A stretch of 38,597 bases of DNA from Parachlamydiaceae bacterium (lineage in GTDB: Bacteria > Chlamydiota > Chlamydiia > Chlamydiales > Parachlamydiaceae), in the NCBI GenBank assembly GCA_013816265.1, contig JACDES010000015.1:1-38597 (forward strand). Reading direction: 5' to 3'. The translations under genes were made by a program, and so were the position numbers. Positions 16,125-25,204 of the stretch are shown one piece after another (the stretch's first letter is position 1; every line of letters begins with the position of its first letter). Under the pieces are notes generated by a model. The model did no database searches, had not been told where the DNA came from, and saw only the letters and a program-made list of their open reading frames with translations.

Positions 16125-18890
16125 ATGACTCGTTATTTAATTGGAATAGATTTAGGAACTACAAACAGCGCTGTTTCGTATGTTGACACGTCTAAAAAAC
16201 CTTTATCTATACAATTATTTTCAATTCCACAATTTGTTTCAAGTGGTAGGGTAGACTCACTTTTTACACTTCCTTCATTTTGTTATCTAGTTTCTAAGGA
16301 AGAATGGCCTCCGGGTTCGTTACGATTACCTTGGAAAGAAGAAACAAATACTTTTGTTGGACAATTTGCAAAAAATCACGGCTCTCGCGTACCCACACGC
16401 CTTGTACAGTCGGCGAAAAGCTGGTTATGTAATGTGGCAGCTAATCGAATGGATCGTATATTACCCATAGACGCTGCCGATATAGCATCACGTTTAAGCC
16501 CAGTAGAAGCAACGGCTAAATATCTTCTCCATCTTAAAGATGCATGGAATACCACCTTCGCAAAAGGTGATGTTTCGTCTGAATTTGAAGAACAAGATAT
16601 TATTCTTACAGTCCCTGCATCATTTGATGAAGTGGCCCGTACGCTTACAGTTCAAGCTGCGCGATTAGCTGGTTTGAATCACTTAACTTTACTAGAAGAG
16701 CCTCAAGCAGCTTTTTACAGCTGGATTGCACAACATGAAGACAATTGGCAAAAACAGCTAAAGCCTAATGAGAGTATTTTAGTCTGCGATGTCGGTGGGG
16801 GAACAACAGACTTCAGTCTTATTGAAGTTCAAGAGAAAGATGGTTCTCTAACATTTCAGCGAATGGCTGTAGGAGATCATTTGTTGCTTGGTGGCGATAA
16901 CATGGATGCCATGCTTGCCCATTATCTAGAGCAGCGATTGGTAAATGAAGGGCATCCTCCTCTTGATTCCACTCAATGGCATCAATTGCGAGCTGAAGCC
17001 CGTTCAGCAAAGGAATCTTTGTTAGAACCCACAAAGGTTCAATCGGATAACTATACGATTGTTTTGCAAGGATCGGGTTCATCAGTCATAAAAAGCAGTA
17101 TGACACTTACAGTTGAAAGAGCTGAAATTGAAAAGCTATTATTAGATGGTTTTTTTGGGGTATATGATCTTGAAAATGCATTGAAGTTAAATAAAAGTCG
17201 TGGATTTAGGACCTTAGGATTGCCCTATGAAGACGATCCTTCGATCACAAAACAAATGGCACACTTTCTTGCTCAAGCACAATATCTTGCAAAAGGAGTC
17301 GATTACATATTATTTAATGGTGGTACATTAAAACCCGAGCCATTTCAAAAAGCTATTATACAATCACTTACAAGCTGGTTTCCATTTAAAAAAGTATCTG
17401 CACTGACCTCTACAAGTTTAGATTTAGCTGTTGCCCGTGGAGCTGCCTATTACGGTAAAGTGCGCCGTGGATTTGGTGTGACTATTGGGGGAGGAATTCC
17501 TAGAACATACTATTTGGAAATTGGTGTAAAAGATAAATCTGAAACAATCACATATAAAGCATTGACGTTATTATCCAGAGGAGCTGAAGAAGGAGCCACT
17601 TTTGAACCGGATCAAATTTATCTTTTAACTCCTAATACTCCTGTTTCCTTTAATTTGCTTAACTCACATGTTCGTTTAGATGATAAACAAGGCGACTTGG
17701 TAGCGATCGATGAATTAGAAATGCAAAGACTTCCCCCCATCCATACGATATTACGGTTCGGTCGTAAGTTAACGACGCAAGAATTACAAGAAAAAATTCC
17801 TGTGAGACTAGGGATGCGTTTAACTGCCATTGGAACTGTTGAAATTTGGCTCCATTCTGTCAAGACCGAACACAAATGGAATTTAGAATTTCAATTACGT
17901 ACAGAAGGGGGGCAAGACAGTAATTTATCAACCCCAACGCAAAGAAAAGATGAAACTTTTGATACAGAATACTTAAAAGAAGCCCAGAGTTTGATTGATG
18001 ATTTATTCAAAGGGTCCTCTTCAATTGCCGTCTCTAGTAGTATCGAAAAACTAGAAGAACGATTGGGAATGGAAAGACGTGAGTGGTCTTCTAGTGTATT
18101 ACGAGGCCTTTGGGAACCACTTCTCAAAAATGGTTCTAAACGTAAAGCGTCAAACGAACTTGAAGTCCGATGGTGGAATCTTGCAGGTTTCTTGTTGCGG
18201 CCTGGGTTTGGTTATCCGTTGGATGATTTTCGAATTAAGGAATTGTGGAAAATCATACTTAGCGAGCTAAAGCAAGTCAAAACGCAAGAATGTCAAATTC
18301 AGCAATGGATTTGTTTTAGACGTATTGCCGGTGGTTTGAATAAAGGTCAGCAAATGCAGATTGCAAGTGAAATTGTATCCACGCTTTTCAGCAGTAAATC
18401 AGGAAGAATAGAAATAAAAAATAAAAGCGAATTGTATAGCTATTCAGAAAAAATTCGCGCTCTTGCCTCTTTTGAGAGGTTAGATATACCCATGAAAATC
18501 CGGTTAGGGGAAGCAATTCTTGCGCGGATTCTTAGGAAGGAAGGGGCGAGTTGTGATTACTGGGCGTTGGGAAGAATTGGTGCACGACATTTGGCCTACG
18601 GTTCTATTGGACAGGTCATTCCACGCGATGTTTGTATGAAATGGGTTGAAAAGATATTACAGGCTGAAGGATTGGATCAGGATTTAACTCTTTTTGTATT
18701 GGGACAATTAAGTCGTAAAACAGAACACCGAGAATTAAACTTAACCGATGATCTGATCAGTAAAGTTGTTGATAAAGATATTCAAGGGGAAATCAAAAAT
18801 ATCATTTTTGATACGCGTCCGTTAACACAAAATGAACAAGAAAAAATATTTGGTGACCGCTTACCTGCGGGTCTTCTAATAGAATCTTAA
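16125..18890 (+). CDS. Divergent Hsp70-like ATPase with non-canonical C-terminal region
   Basis: A 921-residue actin/Hsp70-fold protein, far longer than DnaK (about 640). The N-terminal ATPase domain is intact: phosphate-1 loop IGIDLGTTNSAVSYVD at 6-21, LLEEPQAAFYSW, phosphate-2 loop CDVGGGTTDFSL near 223-234, and an adenosine-site motif FNGGT near 395. After about residue 450 it does not follow the DnaK substrate-binding domain and lid. It resembles the long Hsp70-related proteins with a DUF3731-type C-terminus, ending with GDRLPAGLL. No signal peptide. The Shine-Dalgarno sequence is weak. Only 14 nt separate its stop from the SNF2 helicase start, implying coupled expression. It may be a specialised chaperone or ATP-dependent partner of that helicase. 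The client is unknown and DnaK-like general chaperoning is not assumed. Confidence 0.85.
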   Translation: MTRYLIGIDLGTTNSAVSYVDTSKKPLSIQLFSIPQFVSSGRVDSLFTLPSFCYLVSKEEWPPGSLRLPWKEETNTFVGQFAKNHGSRVPTRLVQSAKSWLCNVAANRMDRILPIDAADIASRLSPVEATAKYLLHLKDAWNTTFAKGDVSSEFEEQDIILTVPASFDEVARTLTVQAARLAGLNHLTLLEEPQAAFYSWIAQHEDNWQKQLKPNESILVCDVGGGTTDFSLIEVQEKDGSLTFQRMAVGDHLLLGGDNMDAMLAHYLEQRLVNEGHPPLDSTQWHQLRAEARSAKESLLEPTKVQSDNYTIVLQGSGSSVIKSSMTLTVERAEIEKLLLDGFFGVYDLENALKLNKSRGFRTLGLPYEDDPSITKQMAHFLAQAQYLAKGVDYILFNGGTLKPEPFQKAIIQSLTSWFPFKKVSALTSTSLDLAVARGAAYYGKVRRGFGVTIGGGIPRTYYLEIGVKDKSETITYKALTLLSRGAEEGATFEPDQIYLLTPNTPVSFNLLNSHVRLDDKQGDLVAIDELEMQRLPPIHTILRFGRKLTTQELQEKIPVRLGMRLTAIGTVEIWLHSVKTEHKWNLEFQLRTEGGQDSNLSTPTQRKDETFDTEYLKEAQSLIDDLFKGSSSIAVSSSIEKLEERLGMERREWSSSVLRGLWEPLLKNGSKRKASNELEVRWWNLAGFLLRPGFGYPLDDFRIKELWKIILSELKQVKTQECQIQQWICFRRIAGGLNKGQQMQIASEIVSTLFSSKSGRIEIKNKSELYSYSEKIRALASFERLDIPMKIRLGEAILARILRKEGASCDYWALGRIGARHLAYGSIGQVIPRDVCMKWVEKILQAEGLDQDLTLFVLGQLSRKTEHRELNLTDDLISKVVDKDIQGEIKNIIFDTRPLTQNEQEKIFGDRLPAGLLIES

Positions 18891-18904
18891 AGTAAAGAGT
18901 CATA

Positions 18905-21900
18905 ATGGTAAAATTGCCTTCTAAATTAAAAATCTATCAGGAAGATGCAAACCGGGCTATTGCAAAAGGCTTAGTTAAAGACATCGAGTTTTCCGGTGCG
19001 ACTTATCAAATTCTTGTTATAGATAGTAAAACAAAAAAAGATTGTTGGGTTTTTCTTCAATTGGAAGGCAAAGGACAAATCAAGGATGTTTTTTGTTCTT
19101 GCGAAGAAACAAATGAATGGGAAGAGACTACGCCTTGTAAACATATGGCAGCGGCATATTTAAGTATATTCGACTCTCATTCCCTCCCATTGCATCAACG
19201 ATTTATCCGTTCTTTGTGGAACCAAATCTGTCAAATTTATGAAGAGCGAGTAGGCGATGATCCATCTACTTTAACGACCATAGATGTTGGTTCATATGTT
19301 TACAGATCAGCGACGGGTAAAGATTTATTCACCATAAAAGGTAGAACCCCTACAGGTATTCAGCAAGTAGAAAATTTATTACACAATAAGAATAAAGAAA
19401 CTGAAGAGACTTCACTAAAATTTTCCAATCTTTCCCAAGATGAAATTACGAAATGGAAAGAGGGCAGACCAAGTCCTCAACTTAGTTATCAATTGTCATA
19501 TTGGTGCGATCTAGCAAAGTGGTTGATGCGTCTTCAAGAAGATGGAACCAAGTATGAAATCGAATTTACTTATTCAAAAAAAGATGTTCCTAATTGGATG
19601 CAGATAAATTTCACAGATGTTGAAATTAAATTTTATATCCCTGAAAGCAAATTGCCGCTTATTATACCATCTTTAGCTACAGTTAAAAGTCCATTAATAA
19701 TTCAATATGCAGATCATCAAGATATAGCATGTATTTCATATGTACCCGAAGAAGGGCGGCTTTATGTAGAAGCAGAAAAGCAAACAACTTATAAGAAAGG
19801 GAAAATAAAATTCGATCATTCACAAGAGCGTGCAATTTCTATTGATGGATGGACATATATTCCTAAACAAGGATTTTTTGCTGAAGAGCCCCATATTTTA
19901 TTGCAATCGCCCTATTTAGAGGGTGAAGATCTTTCGGATGCTTTGTCGGAATATGGTCGAATGATTGCAAAATTTTTAACTGACTGTGAAGTCCATTTAG
20001 ATCCCATTTTACCTTCCTACAAACTATGGCTTGATTCTGAATGGGATTTACATATTCATTATTACCTGTTTGAACCAAATGATCTATCCAAGGGGCATTC
20101 AGCTTTATTAGGGGATTGGGTCTATTTGGATGATGATGGATTTTATCATCTAAAAGAAAAGCGTTTTGAAACTATTGAAACTGTAATTCCTGCTTATCAA
20201 ATCTCAGATTTCGTAACGCAACATCGTGCTTGGCTTAATAACCAAGAAAATTTTCAAGTGCACATTAGAAGTCTTGAGTATCAATTGAGTTATAATGTCT
20301 CCAACACGAGTAGATTAACCTTTACAAGAACGATTGCAAAGGTAAAAGAGGATGCAAAACCACAAGATTTTGGGGCATGGGTCTACTTAGAAGATTACGG
20401 ATTTTATCCAAAATCGATGAGTTCGTACGGACTATTAGTAAAACCTGGCCTTTCATTGAGCGCTGAACAAGTGCCATTATTCATCAAAATGAATCGCGAC
20501 GAACTTTCGTTAATTCCTGGTTTTTTTAGTGCAGTTTGTCCAATTATCAAAATGGGGTTGAAGGTAGAACTCACTCCTCAAAATACAATAAAAGTTCAAC
20601 CTAAATACGATGTCGTACAGGGACATCGTGATAAACCTCTTAAATTATATGATGATTTTGTTTTTGTTGAAGGAGAGGGTTTTCACGAACTTCCGATTGA
20701 ACTGCGATTACCTGAAAAATTTCGACATGCCGTTGAATTGGAAGGAGGAGAACGTGATGTATTTCTCCTCACTGAATTGGATGAAATACGCAAATATATA
20801 ATTGAACTTGATCCACGGTTAGCTAAACCAAAAGAACGAAGCCTTCAAGCTGGACTTATAGAACATGTGAAAGAAAAAGGGCGTGGTTGGTATAAGTTTA
20901 CGTTTTTTTATAAAACAGAAAAAGGATTAATACCTGTCATTGATATTTGGGAAGGGATTAAGAAAAAGCAATCGTTCATTATTTTTGGAGCAGGATTAAT
21001 TGCTCTACAAGACAAACGATACGATTGGGTACGTCACCTGAAAAAGGATCGTGTTGATAAGGCGGAAGGTTCTTTGTTACTGACAGCTTTGGAGTTTATG
21101 CGGCTGAACGCATTTGATTCTATTGACTTGCTAGAAAGTGTTCCATTTGAATCACCAACTCGTGAGCTATTGGATGAACTTACTCAACTCAGAACGCCTG
21201 AAGAGCCCGATATGGGAGGTTTGCTAAGTCATTTAAGACCCTATCAAGAGATCGGAGTCCGTTGGCTTTGGTTCTTATATCATCAGCAGCTATCAGGACT
21301 TTTGTGTGATGATATGGGCCTTGGTAAAACGCATCAGGCCATGGCATTATTGAGTAGCATACGTAATTTATACCACTCGTATGCTGAAGGAGTTCAAAGG
21401 CATTTTCTTGTTGTATGCCCTACCTCTGTTATTTATCATTGGCAAGAAAAATTAGAGCAATTTCTCCCGAGTTTAAAGGTTCACACGTTCTATGGCGCCG
21501 ATCGGACTTTGGATTCATTTCAAGAGAACTACGACGTATTATTGACATCTTATGGAATTTTGAGAAATGAACAGGCGGTGTTATCGAAAATTCCTTTTGA
21601 AGTTGCTATTTTTGATGAAATTCAAATTGCTAAAAATCAATCCAGCCGTGTCTATAGTGCATTAACAAAAATAAATGCTCAGATGAAACTTGGTTTAACG
21701 GGAACCCCAATAGAAAATTATTTAAGGGAACTTAAATCATTGTTTGATATCGTATTGCCTTCATATATGCCTGGAGAATCTGAATATCGTGAGTTTTTTA
21801 CTAGGCCAATAGAAAAGGATCATAATCATCATCGAAAAGATGTTTTGAATCGATTGATTAAGCCTTTTATTTTGAGACGTAAAAAAGAAGATGTTTTAAC

Positions 21901-22699
21901 GGATCTACCGGAAAAGATAGAAGAAATTTCTCATTGCGATTTGTTAGCATATCAACGCCAACTATATGCAGATGTCCTACAGCAACGGCGTCGGCATTTA
22001 TTTAGTGAAATGGAAGAAAATTCCGGTAATATACCATATATGCATATATTTGCGTTACTATCTAGTCTTAAGCAGATTTGCGATCATCCAGCTGTTTATT
22101 TAAAAAAACCACAAGATTATAAACAATATACATCGGGCAAGTGGGAATTATTTTTAGAACTACTTAACGAAGCGCGTGAGAGTAACCAGAAGGTCGTTGT
22201 CTTTTCGCAATATTTGGGAATGTTGGACATTATTCAAAGTCATTTAGAAGAGAATAATATTGGATATGCTGCCATTCGAGGTGCTACACAAAATCGAAAA
22301 GAAGAGATACAACGATTTAATCGAGACCCTTCCTGTGAGGTCTTTGTTGGTTCGTTACAAGCGGCTGGCTTAGGTGTTGATCTTACCGCAGGATCTGTTG
22401 TGATCCATTACGATCGTTGGTGGAATGCTGCAAGAGAAAACCAGGCGACGGATCGTGTGCATCGTATAGGACAGACGCGAGGGGTGCAAGTTTTCAAGTT
22501 AATTACAAAAAATACGTTTGAAGAGAAAATTGATTTGATGATTAGACGTAAAGGTCAATTAATGGAAGATGTCATTGGAATTGACGATCATAAAGTTCTT
22601 AAGAAATTTTCTCGTGAAGAGTTGATGGATTTGTTGAATTTTTCTGAAGCAGAGGAGACGCATCAGTCAATTGCGGATATCGAGATGGGGTTAGAATAA
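18905..22699 (+). CDS. SNF2-family helicase/ATPase with N-terminal SWIM zinc finger
   Basis: A 1264-residue superfamily 2 ATPase of the bacterial Swi2/Snf2 type, expected to translocate on double-stranded DNA and remodel protein-DNA or RNA-polymerase complexes rather than unwind strands. A SWIM-type finger is visible as Cys64-x-Cys66...Cys78-x-His80. Residues 100-770 contain a long SNF2-associated region with repeated beta-rich segments. The motor follows: Walker A DDMGLGKT near 801-808, motif II DEIQ near 903 (instead of DEAH), GLTGTPIEN, then the C-terminal lobe with VVVFSQY, QAAGLGVDLT, and motif VI QATDRVHRIGQTRG near 1180. It begins 14 nt after the Hsp70-like gene. Full length and all motor motifs suggest an active enzyme. 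The downstream region holds repeats only, so it is the last gene of the group. Confidence 0.93.
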   Translation: MVKLPSKLKIYQEDANRAIAKGLVKDIEFSGATYQILVIDSKTKKDCWVFLQLEGKGQIKDVFCSCEETNEWEETTPCKHMAAAYLSIFDSHSLPLHQRFIRSLWNQICQIYEERVGDDPSTLTTIDVGSYVYRSATGKDLFTIKGRTPTGIQQVENLLHNKNKETEETSLKFSNLSQDEITKWKEGRPSPQLSYQLSYWCDLAKWLMRLQEDGTKYEIEFTYSKKDVPNWMQINFTDVEIKFYIPESKLPLIIPSLATVKSPLIIQYADHQDIACISYVPEEGRLYVEAEKQTTYKKGKIKFDHSQERAISIDGWTYIPKQGFFAEEPHILLQSPYLEGEDLSDALSEYGRMIAKFLTDCEVHLDPILPSYKLWLDSEWDLHIHYYLFEPNDLSKGHSALLGDWVYLDDDGFYHLKEKRFETIETVIPAYQISDFVTQHRAWLNNQENFQVHIRSLEYQLSYNVSNTSRLTFTRTIAKVKEDAKPQDFGAWVYLEDYGFYPKSMSSYGLLVKPGLSLSAEQVPLFIKMNRDELSLIPGFFSAVCPIIKMGLKVELTPQNTIKVQPKYDVVQGHRDKPLKLYDDFVFVEGEGFHELPIELRLPEKFRHAVELEGGERDVFLLTELDEIRKYIIELDPRLAKPKERSLQAGLIEHVKEKGRGWYKFTFFYKTEKGLIPVIDIWEGIKKKQSFIIFGAGLIALQDKRYDWVRHLKKDRVDKAEGSLLLTALEFMRLNAFDSIDLLESVPFESPTRELLDELTQLRTPEEPDMGGLLSHLRPYQEIGVRWLWFLYHQQLSGLLCDDMGLGKTHQAMALLSSIRNLYHSYAEGVQRHFLVVCPTSVIYHWQEKLEQFLPSLKVHTFYGADRTLDSFQENYDVLLTSYGILRNEQAVLSKIPFEVAIFDEIQIAKNQSSRVYSALTKINAQMKLGLTGTPIENYLRELKSLFDIVLPSYMPGESEYREFFTRPIEKDHNHHRKDVLNRLIKPFILRRKKEDVLTDLPEKIEEISHCDLLAYQRQLYADVLQQRRRHLFSEMEENSGNIPYMHIFALLSSLKQICDHPAVYLKKPQDYKQYTSGKWELFLELLNEARESNQKVVVFSQYLGMLDIIQSHLEENNIGYAAIRGATQNRKEEIQRFNRDPSCEVFVGSLQAAGLGVDLTAGSVVIHYDRWWNAARENQATDRVHRIGQTRGVQVFKLITKNTFEEKIDLMIRRKGQLMEDVIGIDDHKVLKKFSREELMDLLNFSEAEETHQSIADIEMGLE

Positions 22700-22811
22700 T
22701 ATTATTAAATGCCCCCTCACGTGCCCGTGCCCGTGCTTTTTTATTCACAAGTAGCTAAAGTGCAAATAATGGTAGTTTAAAAATATGAGTAAGTACTTTA
22801 ATTGAACTCAA

Positions 22812-22843
22812 CGCAGAGACGGGGAGACGGGGAGACGCAGAGA
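22812..22843 (+). repeat. Four tandem octamers (CGCAGAGA/CGGGGAGA)
   Basis: Exactly four 8-nt units: CGCAGAGA, CGGGGAGA, CGGGGAGA, CGCAGAGA. The unit layout (C-R-x-R-R-R-G-A) matches the CACAAAGA/CACGAAGA octamers of the hairpin elements at 7866 and 32176, but with G replacing A. No complementary arm was found, so this may be a solo arm. About 75 nt earlier, 22721-22736 carries a short GTGCCC tandem run followed by T residues. Confidence 0.6.
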
Positions 22844-22918
22844 GGTTAGATTAAATTAGTTAAATAAGTTAAATATAATCCTAACGACTCTTCGTTAGCT
22901 CGAAGAGCTTCTGTTCAA

Positions 22919-23318
22919 AGCCCAATGCTGTCAAAGTAAGTGAAAAAAATTGGCGAATAGCCTTTTTCCTTTCCCACCCTTTACCAATATTCCTTAAGAA
23001 AAGTTCCTTGCGTTAGGCCTGAAGGGCCGGCATGAAATAGCCCAGGTCGAAGCAAAGCGGAGGCCTGGGTGTAAATAAAATAATAATCGAGTCCTGAAAG
23101 GACGGCATAATCATGTACGTATCAATGTGCCGTCCCTACAGGACTCAATGCATTGTTTGTACTGTCCCAGGCCTCCGCTTTGCTGCGACCTGGGCTATTT
23201 CATGCCGGCCCTTCAGGCCTAACACAAAGAACTTTTCTTAAGTGAATGTGGGTAAAGGAGTGGGAAAGGAAAAAGGCTATTCGCCAATTTTTTTCTCTTA
23301 TTTTGACAGCATTGGGCT
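22919..23318. repeat. 400-bp triple-nested palindromic element
   Basis: The left half from 22919 (AGCCCAATGCTGTCAAA) and the right half ending at 23318 are imperfect reverse complements almost throughout, centred near 23118. Nested inside are TTAGGCCTGAAGGGCCGGCA with its complement, CCCAGGTCG/CGACCTGGG around GGAGGCCTGGG, and a central pair GAGTCCTGAAAGGACGGCA (23089-23107) with 23128-23146. No coding frame is present. A further copy of the end sequence CCAATGCTGTCAAAATA follows at 23323-23340. It lies in the gap between convergent snf2 and der genes. A related, decayed copy occurs at 38140-38545, so the element is dispersed. Confidence 0.85.
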
Positions 23319-23359
23319 ATGAACCAATGCTGTCAAAATAAAAAGAGGCCGTAGCAAAA

Positions 23360-23472
23360 AAGGAAAGCGAAAGAGGGCTTTCGCACTTCCAACGCTACGC
23401 GTGGCCTTGAAAATAGCTTTCTGAATTAATCGCGAAGCGTTTGGAGTGCGAAAGCGCTCTTTCGCTTTCCTT
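23360..23472. repeat. Paired GCGAAAG REP element (inverted pair)
   Basis: Arms 23360-23401 and 23431-23472 are reverse complements with a few mismatches, each with GCGAAAG/CTTTCGC and an ACTCC-like tail. A 29-nt centre separates them. Symmetry extends to AAGGAAAGCG/CGCTTTCCTT at the ends. It lies about 50 nt downstream of the der stop codon (minus strand). Confidence 0.85.
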
Positions 23473-23522
23473 GGTAATAATACGCTTGTACGAGCACGGA
23501 ATCAAAAAACCCTTATTATCTT

Positions 23523-24977
23523 CTATTCCTCATCATCAACAAAATCATCTACATAGTTATCATCATCAAGATCATCTACTTCCGCTTCATGCTCATCTGG
23601 AGCTTGATGATTGTACAAAGATTGCTTTGGTGGCTTTTCTGCAGTTTCAGGCGGTTTTTCTCTTCTATCACGACCTTTCAAGTGGAAAACAATAGGGACA
23701 CCTGTAAATTGATAGACATCTCTGAATTGATTATAGAGATATTTTTTGTAGGTATCTAACATCAAGTTCGGATAATTAACAAAGAATATAAATACCGGTG
23801 GTTGAACAGCAACTTGAGCCATGTAATAAATGCGCAAACGTTTTCCACCTAACATTGGAGGATGATTTCTTTGCATTGCATTTACGAGGAACTTATTAAG
23901 TTGGTGTGTCGTGATTCTTTGTAGAGATTGTTGATAGACTTCTTGAATTGACTTAAAGATGTCTTCGACATTACGGCCGGTTTTAGCAGAAATAAATAAC
24001 TTTGGACAATGTTTTAAAAAGGGAACTTGTTCTTCGATATCTTTAAGGTAATGTTCCATTCGAATGGATTTCACAAGATCCCATTTATTGAAAAGAATAA
24101 TACATCCTTTTCCAGCTTCTTCGATCATATTGGCAATTTTTTTCTCTTGCGCAGTCATTCCTTCTTGAGCATCCAGCATCAGTAAGCATAAATCCGATCT
24201 TTCAATCGCTCTTTGAGTTCTTATAGCTGCAAATTTATCTACAACCTCGCTCTCAGCTCTTTTACGACGAATACCTGCTGTATCAATAAGTGTATACAAT
24301 TTCTCATCATGCGTAAATGAAATGTCAATGCTATCGCGTGTTGTTCCAGGGATTGGACTGACGATACATCTTTCTTCGTCTAATAAATAATTGATTAAGG
24401 ATGATTTTCCAACGTTTGGTCTTCCAACAATTGCTACTTTTACTGTTTCATCAGCTTTTATATCATCTTGCCCTTCTTTGGGAAATCCGTCGAAGGCAGC
24501 TTCAAGAAGTTCTGCAATATGCCATCCTTGAGTAGCTGAGACTGGAATGACGTTGGTGATTCCTAAAGAATAGAATTGATGCATCAGATTAGTGTGAGAA
24601 ATATCATCAATTTTATTTACAGCGAGACATACCGGTTTCTTCGTTCTGAGCAGGATTCTCGAAACTTCTTTATCTAAATCGGTAATACCGATTTGACCAT
24701 CGACGACTTGAATGAGGGTATCGGCTTCCTCGATGGCAATTTCAGCTTGGCGTTTGATTTCTTCATTAAATAGTGCTTTTGAACGAGCATTAATACCACC
24801 TGTATCCACTATTTCAAAACGTAAACCAAATATTTCACCTTCAGCATAAAGACGGTCCCTTGTGATACCTTCTGCTTCATCTACAATTGCAATTCTTTGC
24901 TTACAAATGCGATTAAATAAAGCGGATTTTCCGACATTGGGCCTCCCCACGATCGCAAGTTTGGGAAGTTGAGTCAT
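23523..24977 (-). CDS. der: Ribosome-assembly GTPase Der (EngA)
   Basis: Essential double-GTPase acting in maturation of the 50S ribosomal subunit. The 484 residues include two consecutive G domains. The first has GRPNVGKSALFNR near 11-23, DTGGI, and NKID. The second has GRPNVGKSSLINYLL near 186-200, DTAGIRRKR, and NKWDLV. A C-terminal KH-like domain follows with YMAQVAVQPPVFIFFVNYP and GVPIVFHLKGRDRR. An AAAGGA Shine-Dalgarno sequence precedes the ATG. The family usually ends soon after the KH domain; here about 45 extra residues follow, Pro/Lys-rich and then strongly acidic (Asp-rich, ending DDFVDDEE). It is divergent from the SulP gene across a 227-nt gap. Confidence 0.97.
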   Translation of the reverse strand: MTQLPKLAIVGRPNVGKSALFNRICKQRIAIVDEAEGITRDRLYAEGEIFGLRFEIVDTGGINARSKALFNEEIKRQAEIAIEEADTLIQVVDGQIGITDLDKEVSRILLRTKKPVCLAVNKIDDISHTNLMHQFYSLGITNVIPVSATQGWHIAELLEAAFDGFPKEGQDDIKADETVKVAIVGRPNVGKSSLINYLLDEERCIVSPIPGTTRDSIDISFTHDEKLYTLIDTAGIRRKRAESEVVDKFAAIRTQRAIERSDLCLLMLDAQEGMTAQEKKIANMIEEAGKGCIILFNKWDLVKSIRMEHYLKDIEEQVPFLKHCPKLFISAKTGRNVEDIFKSIQEVYQQSLQRITTHQLNKFLVNAMQRNHPPMLGGKRLRIYYMAQVAVQPPVFIFFVNYPNLMLDTYKKYLYNQFRDVYQFTGVPIVFHLKGRDRREKPPETAEKPPKQSLYNHQAPDEHEAEVDDLDDDNYVDDFVDDEE

Positions 24978-25010
24978 AATTCTATCCTTTATATGTTAAC
25001 TAAATCAGCG

Positions 25011-25025
25011 TAGCAAAATTTGCTA
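25011..25025. promoter_or_regulatory. 15-bp palindrome in the der/sulP divergent gap
   Basis: TAGCAAA-A-TTTGCTA is a perfect palindrome about 35 nt upstream of the der start codon. The half-site TTTAGCA recurs twice within the next 25 nt (25034-25049). The arrangement is operator-like and near where the der promoter should be. It could also be a chance feature of AT-rich DNA. Confidence 0.4.
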
Positions 25026-25137
25026 AGAATTAGTTTAGCAACTTTAGCAGATTTCAACATTGAGCATGTGCCGATTTGGGAATTATAACAATTTTAAATA
25101 AGTTTGGAATAAAAATACACTCTTTTTAATTTATTTT

Positions 25138-25167
25138 TTGAGATTAAATTCTAATATGAATTATAAT
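25138..25167 (+). promoter_or_regulatory. Promoter of the SulP transporter gene
   Basis: TTGAGA (25138-25143, five of six matches) is followed after 18 nt by a perfect TATAAT (25162-25167). Transcription would begin near 25174, about 30 nt before the ATG at 25205. No clear Shine-Dalgarno sequence lies before that ATG. Confidence 0.65.
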
Positions 25168-25204
25168 ATAGCATGTGTTTAAATATTTCAGATAATAATA
25201 TAAT

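Noticed and set aside
16125..18890. DnaK
   Set aside because: The ATPase domain matches Hsp70, but the protein is about 280 residues too long and lacks the normal substrate-binding and lid regions; no dnaJ or grpE is adjacent.
23360..23695. Small plus-strand reading frame overlapping the REP pair and the end of der
   Set aside because: It starts within the REP arm and runs antisense to the acidic tail of der; no ribosome-binding site or domain supports it.
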